Made by a program: the position numbers and the translations under genes. A stretch of DNA of 64,000 nt from Bacteroidota bacterium (GTDB lineage: Bacteria > Bacteroidota > Bacteroidia > Chitinophagales > Chitinophagaceae): positions 124,001 through 188,000 of the forward strand of contig JAEZEI010000021.1 of assembly GCA_023417815.1 (NCBI GenBank), read 5' to 3'. Under the pieces are notes generated by a model. It was not told the origin of the DNA. It saw only the letters and a list, made by a program, of their open reading frames with translations, and made no database searches. Shown in pieces: positions 51,545 through 61,148 of the stretch (position 1 is the first letter of the stretch; each line of letters opens with the position of its first letter).

Positions 51545-52021
51545 ATGGGAAAGGTGGCTATCATCATGGGCAGCAAAAGCGATCTAAAGATCATGCAGGA
51601 GGCTGCCGATATCCTTGATCAACTTGGCGTTGAATATGAAATTGATGTGATCTCTGCACATCGTACACCTGACCTTATGCGGGAATTCGCGCTGAACGCT
51701 CATGAGAAATTCAGCGTGGTTATCGCAGGTGCAGGCGGGGCAGCCCATCTTCCTGGTATGGTAGCATCATTCACCACCCTTCCTGTGATCGGCGTGCCGG
51801 TGAAATCATCAAATTCAATTGATGGATGGGACTCTGTGCTTTCTATCCTCCAGATGCCTGGAGGGGTGCCCGTTGCCACTGTTGCATTGAATGGTTCAAA
51901 AAATGCCGGCATACTCGCTGCCCAGATCATTGCACTGTCAGACAATAAGGTTGCCAGCAAACTGGCTTCATATAAAACAAAATTGTCAGAAGACGTGGCT
52001 CAAATGCGGCGAGAACTGTAA
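51545..52021 (+). CDS. purE: N5-carboxyaminoimidazole ribonucleotide mutase
   Basis: The 158-residue class I enzyme has IIMGSKSDLKIM, ISAHRTPDLM, IAGAGGAAHLPGMVASFTTLPVIGVPV and SILQMPGGVPVATVAL. It turns N5-CAIR into CAIR, the step after PurK. It lies 24 bases after the TolC-like gene on the same strand, so it may be read in the efflux transcript. Confidence 0.96.
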   Translation: MGKVAIIMGSKSDLKIMQEAADILDQLGVEYEIDVISAHRTPDLMREFALNAHEKFSVVIAGAGGAAHLPGMVASFTTLPVIGVPVKSSNSIDGWDSVLSILQMPGGVPVATVALNGSKNAGILAAQIIALSDNKVASKLASYKTKLSEDVAQMRREL

Positions 52022-52075
52022 TTTCCACACTCCCATTCCACCTGTTAGCATATTAAACCGCTCATCAATAAAGGA

Positions 52076-52091
52076 GCGAAATCAATTTCGC
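52076..52091. promoter_or_regulatory. 16-bp dyad upstream of the M16 operon
   Basis: GCGAAAT-CA-ATTTCGC is a perfect inverted repeat 42 bases before the first M16 gene. Its position suits an operator; the loop of two is too short for an RNA hairpin to be the main function. Confidence 0.35.
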
Positions 52092-52133
52092 ATAGATATT
52101 TCTGGCTATTTTTACGGATAAACTAAATGCGAC

Positions 52134-53444
52134 ATGTTGAAACACAAATTAATGCTGCTGGGCCTTTTGGGTGCATTTGCTGCCAATGGTCAAAAAGTGG
52201 CTTTTACCGAATTTGATCTTAAGAATGGACTGCATGTGATCCTTCACAAGGACAACAGCGCTCCTGTGGTGGTAACTTCAGTAATGTACCACGTAGGGAG
52301 CAAGGATGAACGCCCTGACAGGACCGGCTTTGCACATTTCTTTGAACATTTGCTGTTTGAAGGAACCAAGAATATTAAGAGAGGTGAATTCATGAAAATG
52401 GTCACCAGCAAAGGAGGCCAGAACAACGCGAATACTTCCCAGGACAGAACATATTATTACGAGGTGTTCCCCAGCAATCAACTGGAAACAGGTTTATGGC
52501 TGGAAAGCGAAAGAATGCTTCATCCTGTGATAAACGAGGTTGGTGTGGAAACACAGAACGAAGTGGTGAAAGAAGAAAAAAGACTGAGGGTTGATAATGC
52601 TCCTTACGGAAGTTTTATCGGCGAGATAATGAAGCGCCTTTTCACTAAACACAGTTACAATTGGGTGCCAATCGGAAGCATGGAACACCTTGACGCAGCA
52701 ACCCTGCAGGAATTCCAGGATTTCTTCAAGAAATTCTATGTTCCTTCCAATGCCGTACTGGTTGTAGCCGGTGATATCGATATTGAAAAGACCAGGAAGC
52801 TTGTGGAGGATTATTTTGGAGAGATCCCTAATGCCGGTCCAAAGCCTGTAAAGAATATTCCGCAGGAAGACCCAATAACTGTGGCAATCATCGACACAGC
52901 TTATGATAATAATATCCAGATTCCAGCTATCATGACCGCTTACCGCACCGTAGGGATGAAACATAAAGATGCACTGGCCCTTCAGCTTGTATCGGACGTT
53001 CTCAGCCAGGGCGCAAGCAGCAGGATGTACAGGAAAATGGTAGATGAGAAGAAGAACTCCCTCCAGGTAGGTTCTTTCAATTATACCCTTGAAGATTATG
53101 GAGCTTATATAACATATGCGCTTCCAAACATGGGTACATCCCTGGATTCACTGTTAAAGGATATGGATGAGGAGATCCTGAAACTACAGAAGGAACTGAT
53201 AAGTGAAAAAGAATTCACCAAGATCCGTAACCAGTTTGAGAATAACTACATAGGCAAGAATGCAAAAATGCAGGGAGTAGCCGAGAATCTTGCCTCCGGG
53301 TATACATTCCATGGTAATACTAACCAGGTGAATGAAGAAATGGATGAAGTGCGTGCTATTACAAGGCAAGACCTGCAAAATGTTGCACGTAAATACCTTA
53401 ATCCAAACCAAAGGGTGATCCTTTATTACCTTCCTAAAAAATAA
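52134..53444 (+). CDS. M16-family zinc peptidase, catalytic subunit
   Basis: The 436-residue protein has a signal peptide (1-19) and an active M16 (pitrilysin) site: H68-F-F-E71-H72 in FAHFFEHLLFEGT, with E147 or E148 (NEVVKEEKRLR) as the third ligand. SQDRTYYYEVFPSN and NAVLVVAGDID are further family marks. It degrades peptides in the periplasm. It pairs with the inactive-looking partner encoded next. Confidence 0.94.
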   Translation: MLKHKLMLLGLLGAFAANGQKVAFTEFDLKNGLHVILHKDNSAPVVVTSVMYHVGSKDERPDRTGFAHFFEHLLFEGTKNIKRGEFMKMVTSKGGQNNANTSQDRTYYYEVFPSNQLETGLWLESERMLHPVINEVGVETQNEVVKEEKRLRVDNAPYGSFIGEIMKRLFTKHSYNWVPIGSMEHLDAATLQEFQDFFKKFYVPSNAVLVVAGDIDIEKTRKLVEDYFGEIPNAGPKPVKNIPQEDPITVAIIDTAYDNNIQIPAIMTAYRTVGMKHKDALALQLVSDVLSQGASSRMYRKMVDEKKNSLQVGSFNYTLEDYGAYITYALPNMGTSLDSLLKDMDEEILKLQKELISEKEFTKIRNQFENNYIGKNAKMQGVAENLASGYTFHGNTNQVNEEMDEVRAITRQDLQNVARKYLNPNQRVILYYLPKK

Positions 53445-53463
53445 TTTTCAATTCGCAGATAAT

Positions 53464-55551
53464 ATGAAAAAGATAAATATTCTTCTGGCTTTAGTAGTTC
53501 TTGGAACACAAGCCATGGCACAGGTCGATCGATCCAAACCACCAAAATCCGGTCCGGCGCCTGTGATCCAATATGCCGATCCTACAACATTTACTCTACC
53601 AAATGGTATGACGGTTATGGTTGTGGAGAATCACAAATTACCGCGAGTTTCTGCAACGCTTACCATCGACCAGGGACCGATCAAAGAGGGAGCAAAGGCA
53701 GGGGTTGTACAATTGATGGGAGCCATGCTTTCTGAAGGTACAACAACTATGAGCAAGGCCCAGTTTGACGAAGCGGTTGATCTCATAGGTGCAGATGTAA
53801 GCCTGAATCCTAGTGGAGCCTATGTTGGCGCTCTTACACGTTATTTTGAAAAAGCATTCATGCTGATGTCTGAAGGAATAAGGAATCCCTCATTCCCGCA
53901 GGAATCTTTCGACAAACTTAAAAAGCAGGCTATTACTGCCTTAAAATCCGGGGAAAAAAGTGCTTCAACTATTTCAAACCGCGTAGTTTCAGCATTGTCC
54001 TATGGAAAGAACACCGCTTTGGGAGAATTCCAGACTGAGGAGAGTATAAACAGCATTACGCTTAATGATATTAAGGAGTACTACCGTAATTACATCACTC
54101 CTTCGCGCAGCTACCTGATCTTTGTTGGAGACATTACACCTGGTATGGCAAGAACCATTGCCTCCAAGGCTTTTGGCACCTGGAAAGGAAGAAAACTTGA
54201 ACTTCCATCAATTCCGAATGCCGACAATGTTAAGACCACTGAGATCAATTTTGTTGACGTTCCAACCGCAGTACAGGGCGAGATCACGATTACAAACCTG
54301 ATCAACAACCCAATGACCAATCCTGATTATCATGCACTGCTTATCGCTAACCAGATACTGGGGGGAGGTTTTGAAAGCAAATTATTCATGAACCTTCGCG
54401 AAAAGCATGGGTTCACTTATGGTAGCTATTCCAGCGTTGGAAGCAGCCGTTTCCAGAGCAGGGTTTCAGCAACTGCACAGGTACGGAGCGAAAAGGCAGA
54501 CAGTGCTATTGTAGAAATGCTGCGCGAGATAGAAAATATGCGTAAAGGAAATATTACGCAAGAAGAACTTGACCTGGTAAAAGCTAAATATAATGGCTCA
54601 TTCGCCTTAGGTATGGAAGATCCGGCAAGGGCAGCCACGCATGCTTCTAACATAATGATCAATAACCTGCCGAAAGACTTTTACCGCACATTCCTTCAAA
54701 AGATCAATGCACTAACGGTAAAGGATATTCAAAGGGTTGCAAATAAATACTTCCAGGCAAATAACAGCCGTATCATCATTGCAGGAAATGGCGATAAGAT
54801 CCTTCCTAACCTGACAAGGCTTGGATACCCTATCAAGAAATATGACAAGTATGCAAACCCGATCACTGATGAACCTGCAGATAAAAATGTAGATGAAACG
54901 CCTAAAACATCAGAAGCGATTTCTGCTTTCTCTGTTGTTGAGGGATATCTGAAAGCGATCGGCGGTAAGGAAGAAGCTAAAAAAGTGAACAGCATTGTAA
55001 TGGAATTTGATATGGAGATGATGGGAATGCCACTTACAGCTACTATGAAGAAAATGAATCCAGATAAGGAATATTTCCAGATCGTAATGCAGGGAAATAC
55101 TGTTATGCAAAGATCTTTCGACGGAACCAAAGGCTATATGGCACAGATGGGACAGAAGAAAGATATGGACGAAAAAGAGATCAAGGAAAGCCTTGACAGT
55201 AAAGGGATCTTCCCGCAACTTAACTATATCGGAAGTGAATATAAAACTTCATATACCGGTACAGGGAAGGTTGGCAATGAAACCGCCTATAAGCTGAAAA
55301 TTACCCGTCCTAGCGGGAAAGTGGCAGTTGAATATTATTCCACCAAAACAGGCCTGCTGCTGCGTGAAGAATCTACCATTGAACAGGGCGGCCAGGAAAT
55401 GGCTATGACCACAGACTTCCTTGATTATACTAAAGCTGGTAACGTTATGGTTCCCGGAAAACTGGTTCAGACAGTTGGTCCGCAGGAAATAACCATGACA
55501 TTAAAGAGTGTTAAAGTGAATGAAGGAGTTTCTGCAGATGATTTTAAATAA
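53464..55551 (+). CDS. M16-like non-catalytic partner with extra C-terminal domain
   Basis: The 695-residue protein has a signal peptide (1-19) and an M16 fold (about 45-460: FTLPNGMTVMVVENHKLPRVS, VVQLMGAMLSEGTTTMSK, YLIFVGDITPGM, GGGFESKLFMNLREKHGFTYGSYS). The HxxEH site is replaced (AGVVQLMGAML), so it is the non-catalytic mate of the gene before it (19-base gap). A C-terminal domain (about 490-695, beta-rich) resembles lipoprotein-carrier-like folds. The pair would form a heterodimeric peptidase. Confidence 0.92.
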   Translation: MKKINILLALVVLGTQAMAQVDRSKPPKSGPAPVIQYADPTTFTLPNGMTVMVVENHKLPRVSATLTIDQGPIKEGAKAGVVQLMGAMLSEGTTTMSKAQFDEAVDLIGADVSLNPSGAYVGALTRYFEKAFMLMSEGIRNPSFPQESFDKLKKQAITALKSGEKSASTISNRVVSALSYGKNTALGEFQTEESINSITLNDIKEYYRNYITPSRSYLIFVGDITPGMARTIASKAFGTWKGRKLELPSIPNADNVKTTEINFVDVPTAVQGEITITNLINNPMTNPDYHALLIANQILGGGFESKLFMNLREKHGFTYGSYSSVGSSRFQSRVSATAQVRSEKADSAIVEMLREIENMRKGNITQEELDLVKAKYNGSFALGMEDPARAATHASNIMINNLPKDFYRTFLQKINALTVKDIQRVANKYFQANNSRIIIAGNGDKILPNLTRLGYPIKKYDKYANPITDEPADKNVDETPKTSEAISAFSVVEGYLKAIGGKEEAKKVNSIVMEFDMEMMGMPLTATMKKMNPDKEYFQIVMQGNTVMQRSFDGTKGYMAQMGQKKDMDEKEIKESLDSKGIFPQLNYIGSEYKTSYTGTGKVGNETAYKLKITRPSGKVAVEYYSTKTGLLLREESTIEQGGQEMAMTTDFLDYTKAGNVMVPGKLVQTVGPQEITMTLKSVKVNEGVSADDFK

Positions 55552-55571
55552 CGATTATCGCAAATAATACT

Positions 55572-55602
55572 AAAAAGCCCCGGTTGTCCGGGGCTTTTTT
55601 AA
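55572..55602. terminator. Bidirectional intrinsic terminator
   Basis: AAGCCCCGG pairs with CCGGGGCTT around TTGT, flanked by five A and six T. It separates the convergent M16 operon and bshC. Confidence 0.88.
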
Positions 55603-57194
55603 TCGAGGGAAATGATCCCGAACTTATGTTCAAGCGCTTTCGAATTACTGTATAGAATTTCGAGTATGGAAGCACCGTAACGTGCGTACCAGCCAAGGAT
55701 GCTCTCGGATCTCTCCTGGAGACCTCCACCGGGAAATAAAGATGACCTTACTTCATGTAATTGCCTTCTTTCATCCTCAAACTTTCTTTTTTCAGCACGT
55801 AAGATCTTCTTCTCCAGCTTTTTCAGCCCATCAACAGCCCGCTTCTCCAGGCTTTCCACATGTCCGGAAAGCGTGGGATCCACAGCTTTTGCAAGCCGCA
55901 GGGCTTCACTGTATGAATTCTTTACATCCGTGATCACATTGTCAAGTGAAAGCATATTCTCAGAAGTATCCACAACTATCTCCCTGAACAATTTTTCTTC
56001 GTCCATAAAAAGTTGTTCAACTTCCAAGTGCAATTTTTCAAGTCTTTCAGTGTTCCTGTTGTTCAATAATAAGAATGAGTTCCGCAGGGCAAGAACAGGG
56101 TAAGGAACCCCTGCCTTTTCGAACATCGCTTTCAATTCAAGCCAATAGGCAATTTCACCTCCACCGCCTACGAAGACCACATCCGGAAGAAGCATGGCCT
56201 GGAACAAAGGACGGAGTATAACGTTGGGGCTTACCCTGTCCGGGTGCGAATTAAACCTTGATAAAAGTTCTCCTTGCGACAGTTCCGTTCCCGATTCCTG
56301 TAATAAAAACTGGGGCCCGGTCTTTACGATCCTTTGCCTGCTGTCTCCTTCCAGGTAAAAAAGATTAATCTCCCGGCCTTTTGCCTGCACCTTATAATTT
56401 TTCGACAACTCATTTATGGCGCCTGAGGTCATTTCAAAAGAGAAACCTTCATTCAGTTCCTTTTCAGCTATGCTCAGAAATACTGATTTGAATCCCGGAT
56501 TATCCGGTAGCAGTACTACAAGTCCATATTTTCCGAAAAGAAGATGAATGAATTCAAATGTTGCCTGCTCAATGGTCTTCCCTTTACTATAGCAATTCCT
56601 TAAATGATGCAGAATCTCATTTCCATGGGGGAGAACGCCCAGTTGACCCTGCATCTCGTTAATAAGTTGCAGCAGGGCATCGTCTACAAGCATCCTGCCT
56701 ACTGCACCTTTTTGCCGCGTAATCCACCGATATTCTTTCCCGTCTATCCTCGTAATTCCCAGTTCATCTATATCCGCATCCTCGCTGCCCATATAGAACA
56801 TGGGAACAAAATTGTATTCCGCAATTTCTCTATTCAAATGATCGGCAACAGAGATCGCATGCAGTATCTTATAAATGAAATAAAGTGGCCCGGTGAAAAT
56901 GTTAGGCTGGTGAGCGGTTGTGATCGTAAATGTGCGCTCGTTCAGCAACAACTCAAGATTTGCCGATACCTGGGGTATCGCATCTGTTGTCACATACTGC
57001 TTTTCGAGACCAGTGACCAGTAATTGCCTGTCAGTTTTGAATTTCAGCCGCTTTTCGATAGCGGACCGTATGCCATCAACATCTGGGAGATCACTGAAAA
57101 AGGGCCGGATACCGGGAACATTACTGATATAATCAATAACAATATCTGAGAAAGAATTTGTAGCCTCGTAAGAAATGAATTTCGCTTTGGCCAT
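55599..57194 (-). CDS. bshC: Bacillithiol biosynthesis cysteine-adding enzyme
   Basis: The 531-residue protein has the BshC marks: TITTAHQPNIFTGPLYFIYKILHAISVADHLN, FVPMFYMGSEDADIDELG, SPNVILRPLFQAMLLPDVVFVGGGGEIAYWLELKAMFE, a long coiled coil (400-500) and a C-terminal GWYARYG. It adds cysteine to GlcN-malate, the last step of bacillithiol synthesis. A minus-strand TAAGTTTG box (57210-57217) lies 15 bases before the start. A bstA-like gene lies at 38363. Confidence 0.94.
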   Translation of the reverse strand: MAKAKFISYEATNSFSDIVIDYISNVPGIRPFFSDLPDVDGIRSAIEKRLKFKTDRQLLVTGLEKQYVTTDAIPQVSANLELLLNERTFTITTAHQPNIFTGPLYFIYKILHAISVADHLNREIAEYNFVPMFYMGSEDADIDELGITRIDGKEYRWITRQKGAVGRMLVDDALLQLINEMQGQLGVLPHGNEILHHLRNCYSKGKTIEQATFEFIHLLFGKYGLVVLLPDNPGFKSVFLSIAEKELNEGFSFEMTSGAINELSKNYKVQAKGREINLFYLEGDSRQRIVKTGPQFLLQESGTELSQGELLSRFNSHPDRVSPNVILRPLFQAMLLPDVVFVGGGGEIAYWLELKAMFEKAGVPYPVLALRNSFLLLNNRNTERLEKLHLEVEQLFMDEEKLFREIVVDTSENMLSLDNVITDVKNSYSEALRLAKAVDPTLSGHVESLEKRAVDGLKKLEKKILRAEKRKFEDERRQLHEVRSSLFPGGGLQERSESILGWYARYGASILEILYSNSKALEHKFGIISLD

Positions 57195-57228
57195 AAGTCA
57201 GTTAATCTTCAAACTTAATCCATAAGCA

Positions 57229-58536
57229 CTAAACAACCTCACCTTCAAGGTCATAATCAAAAGCTTTGGTGATCCTCACCATTACCATATCCCCGGCATT
57301 AAGTTTCCTGCCGGAATTTATGATGACCTCATTATCCACTTCCACGCTATCAAACTCGGTGCGACCAAGATAGCGCCCTGCCTCCCTTTTATCCACGATC
57401 ACCCGTAGCACTTTTCCGATCTTCTCCTGGTTCTTCTCCAGGCTTATGTCCTGTTGCACCTCCATTATCTCCCTTGCACGTTCTTCCTTAACATCTGCCG
57501 GGATGTTATCTTCAAAGTCATACGCAGAAGTATCTTCCTCGTGGCTGTAGGTAAAAATTCCAACCCTGTCAAACCGCATCCGTTGTAGAAAATCTTTCAG
57601 TTCTTCCACATCCTCTTCGGTTTCCCCAGGGAAACCAGTGATCAGCGTGGTCCGCAGGCAAATGCCCGGAACTTTTTCACGGATATTAAACACCAGCTGC
57701 TCCATTTCTTCCCTGGTTATTTGCCTTTTCATTGCTTTGAGCATGTTATTGCTCGCATGCTGAAGCGGCATGTCCAGGTATTTACAGATATTGTCGTGCC
57801 TGTTCATTACATCCAGGATCTCCAGGGGAAATTTGGAAGGATAGGCATAATGAAGTCGGATCCATTCGAGCCCGGGAATTGCGGCGAGTTTTTCGAGAAG
57901 TTCAGGCAGAGCCCTGTTCTTATAAAGATCAAGTCCATAATAAGTGAGTTCCTGCGCTATGAGCATTATCTCTTTAACCCCTTTTGAAACCAAAAGTTCG
58001 GCTTCCTGAACCAGGGATTCGATGGGTCGGCTGATATGCTTTCCTCTCATCAGGGGAATGGCACAAAATGAGCAGGTACGGTTACAACCTTCACTGATCT
58101 TCAGGTAGGCATAGTGCTGAGGAGTGGCAAGCTTCCTTTCTCCAATAAGGTCCTTTTTATAATCTGCGTTGAATTTCTCCAACAGGAACGGCAGTTCCAT
58201 AGTTCCAAAAAAAGCATCCACTTCAGGAATCTCTTCCTCAAGGTGCTGCCTGTAGCGTTCACTCAGGCATCCCGTTACATAAACCTTATCGAGCTTTCCC
58301 TTTTTCTTGAGGGAAACATTATACAGAATGGTATTGATGCTCTCCTCTTTGGCCTTGTCAATAAATCCACATGTATTGATCACCACGATGTTATGATCAA
58401 GCTTTGCATTTTCATGCACCGTGTCAATATTATTCGCCTGCAGCTGGCCGCTTAATACTTCGCTGTCAACCATATTTTTGCTGCAGCCAAGTGTAATTAT
58501 GTTGACCTTATCTTTTTCCAGGGATCTTGCCTTCAT
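57229..58536 (-). CDS. rimO: Ribosomal protein S12 methylthiotransferase
   Basis: The 435-residue radical-SAM enzyme has N-terminal cluster Cys C18, C56 and C90, the radical-SAM motif C151-x3-C155-x2-C158 (CNRTCSFC), TLITGFPGETEEDVEEL and a C-terminal TRAM domain. It methylthiolates Asp of S12. A TAACTTTG -7 box (minus strand, 58544-58551) lies 7 bases before the start. Confidence 0.96.
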   Translation of the reverse strand: MKARSLEKDKVNIITLGCSKNMVDSEVLSGQLQANNIDTVHENAKLDHNIVVINTCGFIDKAKEESINTILYNVSLKKKGKLDKVYVTGCLSERYRQHLEEEIPEVDAFFGTMELPFLLEKFNADYKKDLIGERKLATPQHYAYLKISEGCNRTCSFCAIPLMRGKHISRPIESLVQEAELLVSKGVKEIMLIAQELTYYGLDLYKNRALPELLEKLAAIPGLEWIRLHYAYPSKFPLEILDVMNRHDNICKYLDMPLQHASNNMLKAMKRQITREEMEQLVFNIREKVPGICLRTTLITGFPGETEEDVEELKDFLQRMRFDRVGIFTYSHEEDTSAYDFEDNIPADVKEERAREIMEVQQDISLEKNQEKIGKVLRVIVDKREAGRYLGRTEFDSVEVDNEVIINSGRKLNAGDMVMVRITKAFDYDLEGEVV

Positions 58537-58543
58537 GAGGGCG

Positions 58544-58551
58544 CAAAGTTA
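58544..58551 (-). promoter_or_regulatory. -7 box TAACTTTG before rimO
   Basis: Read on the minus strand it fits TAnnTTTG, ending 7 bases before the ATG at 58536. Confidence 0.45.
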
Positions 58552-58624
58552 AGCCATAAAGCAAAGGAACGCCCTACGGGGAGGCCTCTAATGCAGCGAA
58601 ATATTGTTAACTATACGTTAGAGC

Positions 58625-58849
58625 TTAATCGTATACCCTGAAACGATATCTCACATGCACCTTTTTCTTTTCCTCTTCGGGAAGGTCTTCATACCAAAAC
58701 ACTATCATACTGTTGGTACAATCCAGGAACTTTCGCAGGCTCCTGATCATTGAAGTTGGGATGGTGTATTCAGCGCCAGCCTCGGTTACTTCGTAACATC
58801 CGGTTTTGGTGTTGAACCTTGCATCTCTCAGAAGTATTGGGAATATCAT
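58625..58849 (-). CDS. Small hypothetical protein
   Basis: The 74-residue soluble protein has patterned alpha/beta sequence (FPILLRDARFNTKTGCYEVTEAGAEYTIPTSMIRSLRKFLDC, VHVRYRFRVYD). It is probably a folded small domain. It stands alone between rimO and the ATP-grasp cluster. No function can be given. Confidence 0.6.
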   Translation of the reverse strand: MIFPILLRDARFNTKTGCYEVTEAGAEYTIPTSMIRSLRKFLDCTNSMIVFWYEDLPEEEKKKVHVRYRFRVYD

Positions 58850-58913
58850 GACCTAAAGGTAATTCCCGCGCCTGGTGCAGAAATGTTGATTTCCTCATTA
58901 TTTAAGGAGAAAA

Positions 58914-59864
58914 TCACCATTTACAAAGGAGGTTTTCAAGCGAGCGCCCTGAAAAATAGCGTTCGCATGCCGTGGTTGCCTCACCCAGTATCCCGGACAA
59001 CTTATCATGATCTTTTTCCCCAGGGGCCAGGATGAATGCTGTAGGAACATTTCCTTCCTTAGCTTCCTTTTCAGCAAATATGGCAAGTGCAACATCTTTC
59101 AGATCTCCAAGCCTGCCGATGATCCAGCTCAACAAAACAAAATTTTCCTTATTGATGTGGATCGGGTATGATGTATCAGTTTCAGGAAGGACCAGGAATG
59201 GAGAATTTCTTAATTCAGGTCCTGTTTCTATGGTAGGATCCGAAACCGCAACCGGGTCGTCCTTTAAAATAAAAAGATCGAGTAAGGCATGAGGATATAT
59301 ACTAAGCCACCTCAGGTCGCGGCGCAATTCATGAACCTCTTCCTCGATATCCGTGAATGGTTTACTGCAATCATTATAAAACTTACGGATCTTGATAATT
59401 TCGTCAGAATAAACCTCGCGAACCTTCCTGGATTCTGCTTCCGGCGATTTCCAATCTGCATCTTCCAGCTTTTTCCTGATCTTCCGGGATCTTTTCCCTG
59501 ACAGCCAGCCATCATCGTCGAGCAGCCTGTTCAGGCTTATTATTCCCTCCTGCATGCGTTCATTAAAATAAGCGCTATCATCGTTGTTCTTATCCCTGCT
59601 GGCCTTCAGGAAGGTGTCGTAATGATCTATGTCTCCCAGCAGGTCTTCCAGCAACTTGAATCTTGCAGTCAATTTTGAAAACCTGTTCGCATTATGGATC
59701 TCAGCATAGATCCTTCCCAATGCTTCAAGCCGGAAAAGAATACTTCGCGCATCGTTGGAATAAAGATGCAATGCCGGGTTATCCGTCAATGCCGCGTCCT
59801 GCATCAGCGATTCAAGCTGCGAAAGAAAATGGTCAAATCTTTTATATCCGGGAGTCATATTCAT
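58914..59864 (-). CDS. Helical protein of unknown family (CHAD-like features)
   Basis: The 316-residue protein is mostly helical. It has charged helices (ARSILFRLEALGRIYAEIHNANRFSKLTARFKLLEDLLGDIDHYDTFL, EEEVHELRRDLRWLSIYPHALLDLF) with Arg/His pairs that recall CHAD polyphosphate-binding helices, but I cannot confirm the family. Its ATG overlaps the stop of the ATP-grasp gene (ATGA), so the two are translated together. It may be a partner or substrate carrier for that enzyme. Confidence 0.65.
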   Translation of the reverse strand: MNMTPGYKRFDHFLSQLESLMQDAALTDNPALHLYSNDARSILFRLEALGRIYAEIHNANRFSKLTARFKLLEDLLGDIDHYDTFLKASRDKNNDDSAYFNERMQEGIISLNRLLDDDGWLSGKRSRKIRKKLEDADWKSPEAESRKVREVYSDEIIKIRKFYNDCSKPFTDIEEEVHELRRDLRWLSIYPHALLDLFILKDDPVAVSDPTIETGPELRNSPFLVLPETDTSYPIHINKENFVLLSWIIGRLGDLKDVALAIFAEKEAKEGNVPTAFILAPGEKDHDKLSGILGEATTACERYFSGRSLENLLCKW

Positions 59865-61045
59865 TTTTCAAAATAAGCGATGGAACCACCCACCCAGGTT
59901 TTATCCTTATTATACCGTGTCCCGATCATCTTTCCCTTGCTGAGCCTTGCAAGGTTGTGTACCCCCACCGGCCTCTCCCACCCTTCCTTCCAGAAATAAA
60001 ATAACCTTATCTCTGCCATGGCATTTCCATCTGGCGTTGGAATAACAGGGGCGTACTGCACCTTGCGCTGGAGGATCCAGTTTTCAGGATCAGTAATAGC
60101 ATCTATGTCCCCTTGCGTAACATCAATGATCACTCCCTGGCCTGCAAAACTGAATAATGGCTTCAGTACATATTCAGAAAGATCTAGAGGCTGTACAACT
60201 TCGTTCAGGAAAAAGGTTTCAGGTACATAAGGATGATCAATAAATGGCAGGGTGAATTTGCTTATCCTGTAAAACCAGTGGGGATGCGGAACCCAGGTTA
60301 CCTCGTAAGGCTTTTCCAGGTCTATAATATTATCGGGCGAATATTTTTCCAGGTCATCAAAGATCATCCGGTTGAAGATCCTTTTCACCTGTATCATTTT
60401 GTCTTCATGTTCATAAAATAGTTTGTCGCCTTCTGCCCTGAGTTTCGTGATGCAAATTGTCCTGATCCCAAGAAGCCTATTAGTACAATAGAAATCAAGC
60501 CGGGTCTTTTGCTCTTCAGGATAGATTTCCAGGAGGATCACATTTTCAGGATCCTCATTAGCTACTATGATCTGTTTCAACAGCGCTGCATACTTCTCTG
60601 CATCATAGCCATTCAGATAAGATGAAAATTCTTCCCCTATTCCTGCATATGGCCTGGTGATCCTGTCAAGCTCCCTCTGGAAACAGAAAAGAGAAGGAAA
60701 TCCCTGCATTTCGATAAGCTGCGGCGCCAATCCCCCTGCATTATCCTCACAAACTCCGAAATCGAATGCGATACACTGAGGCCATGCCTCTTCTCCCCGT
60801 ATGAACCATTTGGCAGGAATGGAAGGATCAGTGCGCTTCATAAATTCAGGAGCTTTAATTACATCTATGATGTGATCGCAGGCATCAAGCATCTTCTGTG
60901 TAAAATGCCTGTCAACAAATACCGGGGTTTCGGCATTCCTGAAATCCAGCGCACCGGGATGAAGGTTACTGATCTCTTTAACATATTCATGATATCTCTG
61001 GTCAGAGAACGCATTATTGAATTTTTGGCGGGAGGCAGAAACCAT
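59861..61045 (-). CDS. ATP-grasp-like ligase of unknown pathway
   Basis: The 394-residue protein has a pre-ATP-grasp-like part (QCIAFDFGVCEDNAGGLAPQLIEMQGFPSLF) and an ATP-grasp core (EYVLKPLFSFAGQGVIIDV, WILQRKVQYAPVIPT, MAEIRLFYFW). This pattern is nearest to glutathionylspermidine-synthase-like or carboxylate-amine ligases. A class I amidotransferase gene is divergent (103 bases away), suggesting ammonia supply or amide chemistry. The substrate is unknown. Confidence 0.75.
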   Translation of the reverse strand: MVSASRQKFNNAFSDQRYHEYVKEISNLHPGALDFRNAETPVFVDRHFTQKMLDACDHIIDVIKAPEFMKRTDPSIPAKWFIRGEEAWPQCIAFDFGVCEDNAGGLAPQLIEMQGFPSLFCFQRELDRITRPYAGIGEEFSSYLNGYDAEKYAALLKQIIVANEDPENVILLEIYPEEQKTRLDFYCTNRLLGIRTICITKLRAEGDKLFYEHEDKMIQVKRIFNRMIFDDLEKYSPDNIIDLEKPYEVTWVPHPHWFYRISKFTLPFIDHPYVPETFFLNEVVQPLDLSEYVLKPLFSFAGQGVIIDVTQGDIDAITDPENWILQRKVQYAPVIPTPDGNAMAEIRLFYFWKEGWERPVGVHNLARLSKGKMIGTRYNKDKTWVGGSIAYFEK

Positions 61046-61148
61046 AACGATTTGGAATTAAGCTAATATAATCCAGATTGAACTTTATCTCAAAGAAAAT
61101 GATGGGAATACTACTTATGTATTTTTGAAATAATACTAAGTTTGCCTG

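Noticed and set aside
52134..55551. M16 pair as mitochondrial-type processing peptidase
   Set aside because: The signal peptides and gene context fit periplasmic peptide breakdown.
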